NCBI GenBank assembly: GCA_934378195.1
Contig: CAKRPO010000019.1
Coordinates: forward strand, 1 to 35,946
Reading direction: 5' to 3'
Length of the DNA: 35,946 nt
DNA from: an uncultured Blautia sp.
GTDB lineage: Bacteria; Bacillota; Clostridia; Lachnospirales; Lachnospiraceae
Below the pieces are notes generated by a model. The model saw nothing but the letters and a program-made list of their open reading frames with translations, had not been told where the DNA came from and did not search any database. Shown here one piece after another: positions 9,469-17,519 of the stretch. Made by a program: the position numbers and the translations under genes. The first letter of the stretch is position 1. The number at the start of each line of letters is the position of its first letter.

Positions 9469-10776
9469 ATGGGGAATTATACCAGAGAGGAAATTTTACA
9501 GATGGTGGAGGACGAAGACGTAGAGTTTATCCGCCTTCAGTTTACCGATATGTTCGGGGCAATCAAAAATATCGCTGTAACCGCTCGGGAACTTCCCCGG
9601 GCACTGAATAATCAGTGTGTGATCGATGGAGAGCAGATTGCGGGGACATCCGGACTGAAGGATGCGGATCTGTATCTCAGACCGGCACTGGATACATTTG
9701 CAATCCTGCCGTGGAGACCACAACAGGGAAAAGTGGCACGAATGATCTGTGATCTGTATTTTCCGGATGGAACACCTTACAAAAACAGCCCGAGATATAT
9801 TCTTGAAAATATTGCAGGCAAGGCACAGGATGAAGGATATACCTGTTATATTGATCCGGAATGTGAGTTTTTCCTGTTCCATACAGATGATAATGGCAAT
9901 CCGACAACCGTGACACATGAGCAGGCAGGATATCTTGATATCAGTCCGTTGGATCTTGGAGAGAATGCACGTAGAGATATGGTACTGACACTGGAAGATA
10001 TGGGAATGGAAGTGGAATCTTCTCATCATGAAGCTGCACCGGCACAGCATGAGATTGACTTCCGGTATGGCGAGGTCCGCAAGATTGCAGACTGTATCAC
10101 AACATTTAAGATGGCAGTGCGTATCGTTGCCAAAAGACATGGACTGCATGCAACATTTATGCCGAAACCGAAGGCTGAGGTCAATGGATCAGGTATGCAT
10201 ATTCAGTTTTCTCTGATCAAAGACGGTAAGAATGTATTTGAAAGTCAGGAAAACAGAGGAGAACTCAGTCAGGAAGCATACTATTTTATTGGCGGTCTGC
10301 TTGCACACAGCAAAGAGATGGCACTGATCACCAATCCAATCGTTAATTCATACAAACGTCTTGTTCCGGGCTATGATGCACCGACGGAACTGACCTGGAC
10401 AGAAAATAATCAGAATTCACTGGTGCGTATTCCTGTTACCAGAGGAGAGGGAATCCGTGTAGAACTTCGAAGCCCGGATACTTCCGCCAATCCATATGTT
10501 GTCTTGGCAGTTTGCCTGGCAGCAGGTATGGATGGTATTAAGAATAAGATCACACCGACAAAATCATCAAATCTTGCAACACAGGATCAGCAGACAGAGC
10601 ACCTTCCGTCAACGCTGAAAGAGGCCATTGATTATTTTGAATCAAGCACATGGGTACAGGAAGTACTTGGAGAGGAATTCTGCAGACAGTATGTGGCAGC
10701 CAAGAAAAACGAATGGCTGCGATATACCCGACAGGTGACAGACTGGGAAATTGCAGAGTATCTGTATCGTCTGTAA
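9469..10776 (+). CDS. glnA: Glutamine synthetase type I, divergent at regulatory positions
   Basis: GlnA condenses ammonia with glutamate using ATP. It has 435 residues, the length of the GSI-alpha (Bacillus) group, and lacks an adenylylation-site motif. Metal and substrate motifs are present: PECEFF, SSHHEAAPAQHEIDF, VNGSGMH (238-244), NSYKRLVPGY and VELRSPD. Several usually invariant positions differ from B. subtilis GlnA as I recall it. FDGSSIEGFVR reads IDGEQIAGTSG (52-62), giving Gly at the Arg62 position; the flap Glu304 is Asp303; and Arg316 is Gln315. AAGGAG (9455-9460) sets the start. It is followed after 50 bases by an ANTAR regulator and preceded by gltBD, so its role in ammonium assimilation is likely despite these changes. 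Confidence 0.93.
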   Translation: MGNYTREEILQMVEDEDVEFIRLQFTDMFGAIKNIAVTARELPRALNNQCVIDGEQIAGTSGLKDADLYLRPALDTFAILPWRPQQGKVARMICDLYFPDGTPYKNSPRYILENIAGKAQDEGYTCYIDPECEFFLFHTDDNGNPTTVTHEQAGYLDISPLDLGENARRDMVLTLEDMGMEVESSHHEAAPAQHEIDFRYGEVRKIADCITTFKMAVRIVAKRHGLHATFMPKPKAEVNGSGMHIQFSLIKDGKNVFESQENRGELSQEAYYFIGGLLAHSKEMALITNPIVNSYKRLVPGYDAPTELTWTENNQNSLVRIPVTRGEGIRVELRSPDTSANPYVVLAVCLAAGMDGIKNKITPTKSSNLATQDQQTEHLPSTLKEAIDYFESSTWVQEVLGEEFCRQYVAAKKNEWLRYTRQVTDWEIAEYLYRL

Positions 10777-10826
10777 AATTTATGCAGGGAATGTAAGCGA
10801 AACAAGGGAAGAGGAGAGACACTGGT

Positions 10827-11378
10827 ATGAGCAGCAGCATTGTTATTGCGTTACCGAAAATAGAAGATGCCAGAAAAATCCGCAGCGTTCTTGAACGACA
10901 CGGATTTGTGGTAGCCTCTGTATGCAGTACTGCATCAAATGCTCTTTCCAGCGCATCGGAACTTGGGAGTGGAGTATTGATCTGTGGACACCGTTTGCCG
11001 GATATGAATTATCTGGATCTGTCGGAGTGTATGCCGAGAGATTTTGAGATGCTGCTTCTGGCATCGGCAAGAGTGATCAGTGAAGTTCCATCGTCGATTC
11101 TATCAGTAGAGATGCCGATGAGAGCCAGTGATCTGGTCAATACGGTGAATATGATCCTTATGCAGCAGGAACGAAAACGGCGTAAGGAGAAAAAGAAACC
11201 GAAGCTTCGCTCAGAGAAGGAACAAAATTTTATTTCCAATGCAAAAATGATGTTGATGCAGCGAAATCATTTAAGTGAAGATGAAGCATACCGGTATATC
11301 CAGAAATCAAGTATGGATTCCGGCACAAATATGGTAGAAACAGCACAGATGCTTCTGATGCTGTTGTATGAAAGTTAA
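10827..11378 (+). CDS. ANTAR-domain RNA-binding antiterminator with degenerate receiver domain
   Basis: ANTAR proteins bind paired hairpins in nascent mRNA and prevent termination. The 183 residues have three parts: a receiver-like domain (about 4-113), a highly basic linker (114-130, rich in K and R) and a C-terminal ANTAR domain (about 130-180; AKMMLMQRN, EDEAYRYIQKSSMD, ETAQMLL). The receiver lacks the acidic pair, and the phospho-acceptor position before RLPD is Gly (ICGHRLPD), so phosphorylation control is unlikely. GAGGAG at 10811-10816 supports the ATG. From memory, a glnA-linked ANTAR regulator (NitR) is known in solventogenic Clostridium. The position 50 bases behind glnA, with a terminator in the glnA leader, points to nitrogen control. 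Confidence 0.87.
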   Translation: MSSSIVIALPKIEDARKIRSVLERHGFVVASVCSTASNALSSASELGSGVLICGHRLPDMNYLDLSECMPRDFEMLLLASARVISEVPSSILSVEMPMRASDLVNTVNMILMQQERKRRKEKKKPKLRSEKEQNFISNAKMMLMQRNHLSEDEAYRYIQKSSMDSGTNMVETAQMLLMLLYES

Positions 11379-11405
11379 TTATTTTACAGATTTATGATAA
11401 GTAAG

Positions 11406-11427
11406 GCTCAGGTCATTTGATCTGAGC
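11406..11427 (+). terminator. Hairpin after the ANTAR gene, weak terminator
   Basis: GCTCAGGTC (11406-11414) pairs with GATCTGAGC (11419-11427) around an ATTT loop, nine base pairs with one G-T pair. The following bases (TTCACAAAAT) give only a poor T tract. It may partially separate the glnA-ANTAR transcript from aspS-gatCAB. Confidence 0.5.
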
Positions 11428-11467
11428 TTCACAAAATAAAAAGACTAGATATATGGAGGATGAGGAA

Positions 11468-12799
11468 ATGGAGTTTATGAGCGGTATTATCAAAAAAGAA
11501 GTAACCGGATGGGAAGATCTGCTTGGTAATTCTCTCTTAAATCAGGAAGTAGTTCTGGAAGGAGCCGTTCACAGCATCCGTAATATGGGCGATGTAGCTT
11601 TTGTGATCCTGAGAAGAAGAGAGGGACTTTTTCAGACAGTAGTCGAGAATGAAAAAGCAAATCTTTCTGTTCATGATCTGAAAGAAGCAATGACTCTTCG
11701 TGTGAAGGGCATTCTGAATGAGGAAGAACGAGCACCTCATGGAAGAGAGATACGAATTCGTGAGATTGAGATTCTTTCAGCACCGGCAGAACCAATGCCA
11801 CTGGCAATTGACAAATGGAAATTAAATACTTCTCTGGAGGCAAAATTGAATTTACGTCCGATCGCACTCCGCAATATTCAGGAACGCTCCAAATTCAAGA
11901 TTCAGGAAGCTCTGACACGTGCATTTCGTGATTTTCTTTATGAACAGGGATTTACCGAGATCCATACACCGAAGATCGGAGCAAGAGGAGCTGAGGGTGG
12001 AGCAAACCTGTTTAAATTCAGCTATTTCCACAAACCGGCTGTACTGGCACAGAGCCCACAGTTCTATAAACAGATGATGGTTGGGGTATTTGACAGAGTA
12101 TTTGAGACAGGACCGGTGTTTCGGGCTGAGAAACACAATACCAAACGTCATTTAAATGAATATACCAGTCTTGACTTTGAGATGGGATATATTGACAGCT
12201 TTGAAGATATTATGGGAATGGAAACCGGATTTCTGCAGTATGCAATGGAACTGCTTAAGAAAGACTATGCAAAAGAACTTCAGATTCTGAAGATACAGCT
12301 TCCAAAAGTAGATCAGATCCCGGCAGTACGTTTTGACAAAGCCAAGGAACTGGTTGCCGAGAAATATAACCGTAAGATTCGCAACCCGTACGATCTGGAG
12401 CCGGAAGAAGAAGCACTGATCGGAAGATATTTCAAGGAAGAATATGATGCGGATTTTGTATTTGTGACACATTATCCGTCCAAGAAACGTCCATTCTATG
12501 CAATGGATGATCCGCAGGACGATAAATTTACCTTAAGCTTTGACCTTTTGTTCCATGGTCTGGAAGTTACCACAGGTGGTCAGAGAATTCATGATTATAA
12601 TGAATTAAGGGCAAAGATTGCAGCCAGAGGTATGGAAGAAGAAGGAATGGAGCAGTATCTGGATACCTTCAAACATGGTATGCCGCCTCATGGAGGACTT
12701 GGCATTGGTCTGGAACGTCTGACTATGCAGCTGCTTGGTGAAGAAAATGTCCGTGAAGCCTGCCTGTTCCCGAGAGATCTGAACAGACTGGAGCCATAA
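11468..12799 (+). CDS. aspS: Archaeal-type aspartyl-tRNA synthetase, probably non-discriminating
   Basis: It charges tRNA-Asp and probably also tRNA-Asn with aspartate, the latter for conversion by GatCAB. The 443 residues match the short archaeal-type (AspRS2) form, not the roughly 590-residue bacterial form. An N-terminal OB-fold anticodon-binding domain is followed by the class II core with motif 2 (FRAEKHNTKRHLNEY) and motif 3 (GLGIGLERL). His35 and Pro90 align with positions W26 and K85 of the discriminating Thermococcus enzyme; His and Pro there mark tRNA-Asn acceptance. Start 11468 was chosen because GGAGGA (11455-11460) lies 7 bases upstream; the in-frame ATG at 11453 overlaps that site. 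gatC follows after 29 bases. Confidence 0.93.
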   Translation: MEFMSGIIKKEVTGWEDLLGNSLLNQEVVLEGAVHSIRNMGDVAFVILRRREGLFQTVVENEKANLSVHDLKEAMTLRVKGILNEEERAPHGREIRIREIEILSAPAEPMPLAIDKWKLNTSLEAKLNLRPIALRNIQERSKFKIQEALTRAFRDFLYEQGFTEIHTPKIGARGAEGGANLFKFSYFHKPAVLAQSPQFYKQMMVGVFDRVFETGPVFRAEKHNTKRHLNEYTSLDFEMGYIDSFEDIMGMETGFLQYAMELLKKDYAKELQILKIQLPKVDQIPAVRFDKAKELVAEKYNRKIRNPYDLEPEEEALIGRYFKEEYDADFVFVTHYPSKKRPFYAMDDPQDDKFTLSFDLLFHGLEVTTGGQRIHDYNELRAKIAARGMEEEGMEQYLDTFKHGMPPHGGLGIGLERLTMQLLGEENVREACLFPRDLNRLEP

Positions 12800-12828
12800 A
12801 AGGGTAAGGACACGAGGAGGAAAAGAAA

Positions 12829-13122
12829 ATGGCAAAGATCATAGATGACGAAACAATTGAAAACGTATGCATCCTCGCAAAACTTTCACTGGATGAAGAA
12901 GCAAAAGAAAAAGCTAAGCAGGATATGCAGAAGATGCTTGATTATGTAGAAAAACTGGACGAGCTGGACACTGATGGTGTGGAACCGCTGTCTCATATCT
13001 TTGGTGATGAGAATGTATTCCGTGAAGATGTTGTGATAAATGGAGACAATAAAGATGCAATGCTTGCCAATGCACCGAAGGCAAAAGAAGGACAGTATCA
13101 GGTACCAAAGACCATAGGATAG
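12829..13122 (+). CDS. gatC: Asp-tRNA(Asn)/Glu-tRNA(Gln) amidotransferase subunit C
   Basis: GatC is the small scaffold that wraps the GatA-GatB interface. At 97 residues it has the family length, with conserved features: LAKLSLDEEAKEK near the start, LDYVEKLDELDTDGVEPL in the middle, and VFREDVV. A GAGGAGGAAAAG ribosome binding site precedes the ATG. It lies between aspS and gatA, in the usual C-A-B order, in what looks like a single operon. Confidence 0.96.
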   Translation: MAKIIDDETIENVCILAKLSLDEEAKEKAKQDMQKMLDYVEKLDELDTDGVEPLSHIFGDENVFREDVVINGDNKDAMLANAPKAKEGQYQVPKTIG

Positions 13123-13165
13123 ACTGGATATCTGCACAGAGAATCCAGATAGAGGAGAATAGATT

Positions 13166-14641
13166 ATGGAACTGCAGACAATGACAGCTCTGGAGCTGTC
13201 CAAAAAGATCAGACAGCGTCAGGTCAAAGTAGCGGACGGTGTTAAAGAAGTTTTTGATCAGATAGAAAAAAAAGAGGGCAAGGTACATGCATATCTTGAT
13301 CTTTACAAAAAAGATGCGCTCCAGAGAGCAAAAGAAGTAGAAAAAGGAATTATGGATGGCACCTATACCGGACCACTTGCCGGAGTGCCGATCGCAGTTA
13401 AGGATAATATTTGTGTCATGGGCAAAAAAACAACCTGTGCATCAAAAATATTAGAGAATTTTGTTCCACAGTATAATGCAGAAGTTATCGATCGTCTAGA
13501 AAAAGCCGGAATGATCGTGATCGGTAAGACAAACATGGACGAATTCGCCATGGGAAGTACTACAGAAACTTCTGCTTATGGTGTGACAAGAAATCCATGG
13601 GATCTGGAGAGAGTCCCAGGAGGTTCTTCTGGTGGTTCCTGCGCAGCAGTGGCAGCAGGAGAGACATTTATGGCACTTGGTTCTGATACTGGTGGTTCTA
13701 TCCGTCAGCCAAGTTCTTTCTGTGGTGTTACAGGAATCAAACCAACTTACGGAACGGTATCCCGTTATGGGCTGATAGCTTATGCGTCTTCTCTTGACCA
13801 GATCGGACCGGTTGGAAAAAATGTGGCGGACTGTGCGGCACTTCTGGAAGTGATCGCAGGACATGATCCAAAAGACAGTACATCCCTTGACCGTAAAGAT
13901 CTTGGCTTCTCAAAGAGCATCGAAGAAAAGAAACTTCTTGGTATGAAATTTGGTGTACCGAAGGAATTCCTTGCCAAAGGTCTTGACCCTGAAGTTAAGG
14001 AAGCTTTTATGGAGACTCTTAAAGTCCTCACATCACAGGGGGCGATTGTAGAATTTTTCTCTGTGGAGACTATGGAATATATGATTCCTGCATACTATAT
14101 TATTGCCAGTGCGGAGGCAAGTTCCAACCTGGAACGTTTTGACGGTGTCAAATATGGTTACCGTGCGGCAGAGTATGAAGGACTTCATGATATGTATAAG
14201 AAGACCAGAACGGAAGCCTTTGGCGAGGAAGTCAAACGCCGTATCATGCTGGGATCTTTCGTATTGAGTTCTGGTTATTATGATGCATATTATTTGAAAG
14301 CTCTTCGTACGAAAGCACTGATCAAACAGGAATTTGATCAGGCATTTGCAAAATATGATGTGATCCTTGCACCGGCAGCTCCGTATACAGCACCAAAGAT
14401 TGGAGAAAGCCTGAAGGATCCACTGGCTATGTATCTTGGCGATATCTATACCGTTGCTGTAAACCTCTGCGGACTGCCTGGAATCACGGTTCCGTGTGGG
14501 CAGGATAAGGCCGGAATGCCAATCGGTATCCAGATGATCGGTGATTGCTTTGGAGAGCATAAAATTCTTCGTGCAGCGGCTGCTTATGAAGCAGAAAGAG
14601 GGGCATTCCCGACTCCCCTGAAAGGAGGCAAAAAGGCATGA
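13166..14641 (+). CDS. gatA: Asp-tRNA(Asn)/Glu-tRNA(Gln) amidotransferase subunit A
   Basis: GatA releases ammonia from glutamine for transfer to the misacylated tRNA. The 491 residues contain the amidase-signature domain with the catalytic Lys79 (AVKDN), cis-Ser154 (PGGSSGGS) and Ser178 (SDTGGSIRQPS), the same triad positions as in staphylococcal GatA. AGAGGAG at 13151-13157 sets the start. The stop codon overlaps the gatB start (ATGA), showing translational coupling. Confidence 0.98.
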   Translation: MELQTMTALELSKKIRQRQVKVADGVKEVFDQIEKKEGKVHAYLDLYKKDALQRAKEVEKGIMDGTYTGPLAGVPIAVKDNICVMGKKTTCASKILENFVPQYNAEVIDRLEKAGMIVIGKTNMDEFAMGSTTETSAYGVTRNPWDLERVPGGSSGGSCAAVAAGETFMALGSDTGGSIRQPSSFCGVTGIKPTYGTVSRYGLIAYASSLDQIGPVGKNVADCAALLEVIAGHDPKDSTSLDRKDLGFSKSIEEKKLLGMKFGVPKEFLAKGLDPEVKEAFMETLKVLTSQGAIVEFFSVETMEYMIPAYYIIASAEASSNLERFDGVKYGYRAAEYEGLHDMYKKTRTEAFGEEVKRRIMLGSFVLSSGYYDAYYLKALRTKALIKQEFDQAFAKYDVILAPAAPYTAPKIGESLKDPLAMYLGDIYTVAVNLCGLPGITVPCGQDKAGMPIGIQMIGDCFGEHKILRAAAAYEAERGAFPTPLKGGKKA

Positions 14642-16083
14642 AACAGTATGAAACCGTCATTGGTCTTGAAGTCCATGTAGAGCTTGCAACAAAAACGAAG
14701 ATTTTCTGTGGCTGTTCCACAGAGTTTGGTGGAGCACCAAATACACATACCTGTCCGGTATGCACCGGTATGCCGGGTTCTTTGCCGGTATTGAATAAGA
14801 AGGTCGTAGAATTTGCACTCAAAGCTGGTATCGCGGCAAACTGTCAGATCAACCAGTATTGTAAATTTGACAGAAAGAACTATTTCTATCCGGATAACCC
14901 GCAGAACTATCAGATTTCACAGCTCTACCTGCCAATCTGTCACGATGGATGGGTAGAGATTGAGACGTCTGCCGGAAAGAAAAAAATTCGTATCCACGAA
15001 ATGCATATGGAAGAAGATGCTGGTAAACTGATTCATGATGAATGGGAAGACTGCTCTCTGGTAGATTATAACCGAAGCGGTGTACCACTGATTGAGATTG
15101 TATCTGAGCCGGATATGAGAAGCTCAGAGGAAGTTATTGCTTATCTGGAAAAGCTTCGCTGCATGATGCAGTATCTCGGCGTATCTGACTGTAAATTACA
15201 GGAAGGATCCATGCGTGCCGATGTCAACCTGTCTGTCCGTGAAGCTGGCAGTGAGACATTTGGAACAAGAACTGAGATGAAGAACCTGAACTCTTTTAAG
15301 GCGATTGCCAGAGCAATTGAAGGAGAGAGAGAACGGCAGATTGAGCTGCTCGAAGAAGGCAGAGCCGTTGTTCAGGAAACACGTCGTTGGGATGATAATA
15401 AAGAATCTTCTCATGCAATGCGTTCCAAAGAGGATGCCAAGGATTATCGTTACTTCCCGGATCCGGATCTTCCGCCAATTCATATTTCCGATGCATGGAT
15501 TGAAGAAATCCGCAAGTCCCAGCCGGAGCTGCGAGAAGAGAAACAGCTTCGCTATCAGGAGAAATTTGAACTTCCGGCATATGATGCAGGAATTCTTACC
15601 GAGTCCAGACATCTTTCCGAGCTTTTTGAAGACGTTGCAAATCTTTGCGGCAGTCCGAAGAAAGCAGCTAACTGGTTCATGGGCGAAGTCCTTCGTTTGA
15701 CCAAAGACAAAGGCCTTGACGCGGAGAAAGTTTCTTTTACACCGAAACATCTCGCTGATTTGATCCAGATGGTAGAGAAAAAAGAAGTCAGTGCACAGAA
15801 TGCAAAAAAAGTATTCGAAAAAGTCTTTGACGAAGACATCGAACCGGCAGCATACATCGAAGAACACGGCCTTAAGATCGTAGAGGACACAGGCCTTCTC
15901 AATGATACTTTACAAAAAATTATGGATGAGAATCCTGGACCGCTTGCAGAGCTGCTCGGCGGCAAAGAAAAAGTATTCGGCTTCTTTGTTGGTAAGATGA
16001 TGAGAGAGCTGAAGGGAAAAGCGAGTCCGGATGCGGTCCGCGAAGCAATTGTAAAAGAAGTGGAGAAAAGAAAAAATCAATAA
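14638..16083 (+). CDS. gatB: Asp-tRNA(Asn)/Glu-tRNA(Gln) amidotransferase subunit B
   Basis: GatB binds Glu-tRNA(Gln) or Asp-tRNA(Asn), activates the side chain with ATP and amidates it using ammonia from GatA. It is full length at 481 residues. The catalytic cradle begins ETVIGLEVHVEL and includes the Cys cluster FCGCSTEFG and CPVCTGMPGS, a likely zinc site. The C-terminal YqeY-like tail domain covers roughly the last 150 residues. It overlaps gatA by four bases, with AAAGGAGG upstream. With the adjacent AspRS it makes a complete indirect Asn-tRNA pathway. Confidence 0.98.
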   Translation: MKQYETVIGLEVHVELATKTKIFCGCSTEFGGAPNTHTCPVCTGMPGSLPVLNKKVVEFALKAGIAANCQINQYCKFDRKNYFYPDNPQNYQISQLYLPICHDGWVEIETSAGKKKIRIHEMHMEEDAGKLIHDEWEDCSLVDYNRSGVPLIEIVSEPDMRSSEEVIAYLEKLRCMMQYLGVSDCKLQEGSMRADVNLSVREAGSETFGTRTEMKNLNSFKAIARAIEGERERQIELLEEGRAVVQETRRWDDNKESSHAMRSKEDAKDYRYFPDPDLPPIHISDAWIEEIRKSQPELREEKQLRYQEKFELPAYDAGILTESRHLSELFEDVANLCGSPKKAANWFMGEVLRLTKDKGLDAEKVSFTPKHLADLIQMVEKKEVSAQNAKKVFEKVFDEDIEPAAYIEEHGLKIVEDTGLLNDTLQKIMDENPGPLAELLGGKEKVFGFFVGKMMRELKGKASPDAVREAIVKEVEKRKNQ

Positions 16084-16133
16084 TGTTTTCAATATAGAGA
16101 AGCACAAGCATAGAGATGAGGAGAACAAATATT

Positions 16134-17348
16134 ATGGTTACAGTAAATAAAAATTATCTGAAATTACCGGGAAGCTATCTTTTTTCCACGATTGCCAAAA
16201 AAGTAGCTGCATACCAGGCAGCAAATCCGGATATTGAGATTGTACGTCTTGGAATCGGCGATGTTACGCAGCCACTGGCACCGGCAATCATTGATGCACT
16301 TCATAAATCAGTAGATGAGATGGCAAATGCAGAGACTTTTCATGGATATGCACCGGATCTGGGATATGAATTTTTAAGAAGTGCGATTGCAAAAAATGAT
16401 TATAAGGCAAGAGGCTGCCAGATCAGTGCAGATGAAATCTTTGTTTCTGACGGAGCAAAGAGCGACTCTGGAAATATTCAGGAAATCTTTGGAACGGAGA
16501 ATAAAGTGGCTGTCTGCGATCCGGTCTATCCGGTTTATGTAGACACCAATGTCATGGCAGGCCGTACAGGTGAATACAATCAGAAAAATGAGAATTTTGA
16601 TGGCGTGATTTACATGCCTTGTCTGGAAGAAAACGGATTCCTTCCGGAGCTTCCGATAGAGACACCGGACCTGATTTATCTGTGTTTCCCAAACAATCCG
16701 AGTGGTGCAGCAATCACAAAGGATAAACTTCAGGAATGGGTAGATTATGCAAACAAAAATGGTTCCGTGATCATTTATGATGCGGCCTATGAAGCATATA
16801 TCACAGAAGAAAATGTACCACACAGTATTTATGAGTGTGAGGGGGCTCGCACCTGTGCGATTGAGCTTCGAAGTTTTTCAAAAAATGCCGGATTTACAGG
16901 TGTACGCCTTGGTTTCACCGTTGTTCCGAAAGAGCTTGTTCGCGAAGGTATTGCACTGCATGATCTCTGGGCAAGACGCCATGGAACTAAGTTTAATGGT
17001 GCTCCATATATCGTACAGAGGGCTGGCGAAGCTGTTTATTCAGAAGCAGGAAAAGCACAGCTGAAAGAACAGGTTGCTTATTATATGAGAAATGCGCATA
17101 CAATTTACGATGGGCTGAAAGAAGCAGGTTATTCTGTATCCGGTGGTGTGAATGCACCGTATATCTGGCTGAAGACACCTAACAACATGAGTTCCTGGGA
17201 ATTTTTTGATTACCTTCTTGAGAATGCACATGTGGTAGGTACTCCTGGTTCCGGATTTGGTGCACATGGAGAGGGATTTTTCCGCCTGACTGCATTTGGA
17301 AGTTATGAGAATACACTTGAAGCGCTTCGTAGAATCAAAGCTTTATAA
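16134..17348 (+). CDS. dapL: LL-diaminopimelate aminotransferase
   Basis: DapL converts tetrahydrodipicolinate directly to LL-diaminopimelate using glutamate as amino donor, for lysine and peptidoglycan. It has about 404 residues, typical for the family. The PLP lysine is in [10 protein letters not shown], with the downstream Arg in VRLGF. Other landmarks are [20 protein letters not shown] and FPNNPSGA. Start 16134 is preferred because AGGAG (16119-16123) precedes it. The in-frame ATG 16116 overlaps that site and would add six residues. It follows gatB after 50 bases and ends before a terminator. Confidence 0.96.
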   Translation: MVTVNKNYLKLPGSYLFSTIAKKVAAYQAANPDIEIVRLGIGDVTQPLAPAIIDALHKSVDEMANAETFHGYAPDLGYEFLRSAIAKNDYKARGCQISADEIFVSDGAKSDSGNIQEIFGTENKVAVCDPVYPVYVDTNVMAGRTGEYNQKNENFDGVIYMPCLEENGFLPELPIETPDLIYLCFPNNPSGAAITKDKLQEWVDYANKNGSVIIYDAAYEAYITEENVPHSIYECEGARTCAIELRSFSKNAGFTGVRLGFTVVPKELVREGIALHDLWARRHGTKFNGAPYIVQRAGEAVYSEAGKAQLKEQVAYYMRNAHTIYDGLKEAGYSVSGGVNAPYIWLKTPNNMSSWEFFDYLLENAHVVGTPGSGFGAHGEGFFRLTAFGSYENTLEALRRIKAL

Positions 17349-17380
17349 ATTTGTATAAAGAATAGATTGAAATAAGTGTA

Positions 17381-17413
17381 AAAGAGGTGGTTTTTGACAA
17401 ACTGCCTCTTTTT
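17381..17413 (+). terminator. Intrinsic terminator after dapL
   Basis: AAAGAGG (17381-17387) pairs with CCTCTTT (17405-17411), extended inward by two wobble pairs and GTTT/AAAC around a TTGAC loop. The stem runs into five T. It closes the dapL transcript. Confidence 0.85.
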
Positions 17414-17415
17414 CG

Positions 17416-17444
17416 TTGCCATTCAAAAAAATATACCGTATAAT
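17416..17444 (+). promoter_or_regulatory. Predicted promoter of the M18 aminopeptidase gene
   Basis: TTGCCA (17416-17421) and TATAAT (17439-17444) are separated by 17 bases and lie directly after the dapL terminator, about 75 bases before the next ATG. Confidence 0.72.
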
Positions 17445-17519
17445 CGTAATGCATATATTTAATAAAAATAGCCGGCTTTTGGGAGATACACCGGATACCG
17501 GTCAAAGGAGTCGCTACAG

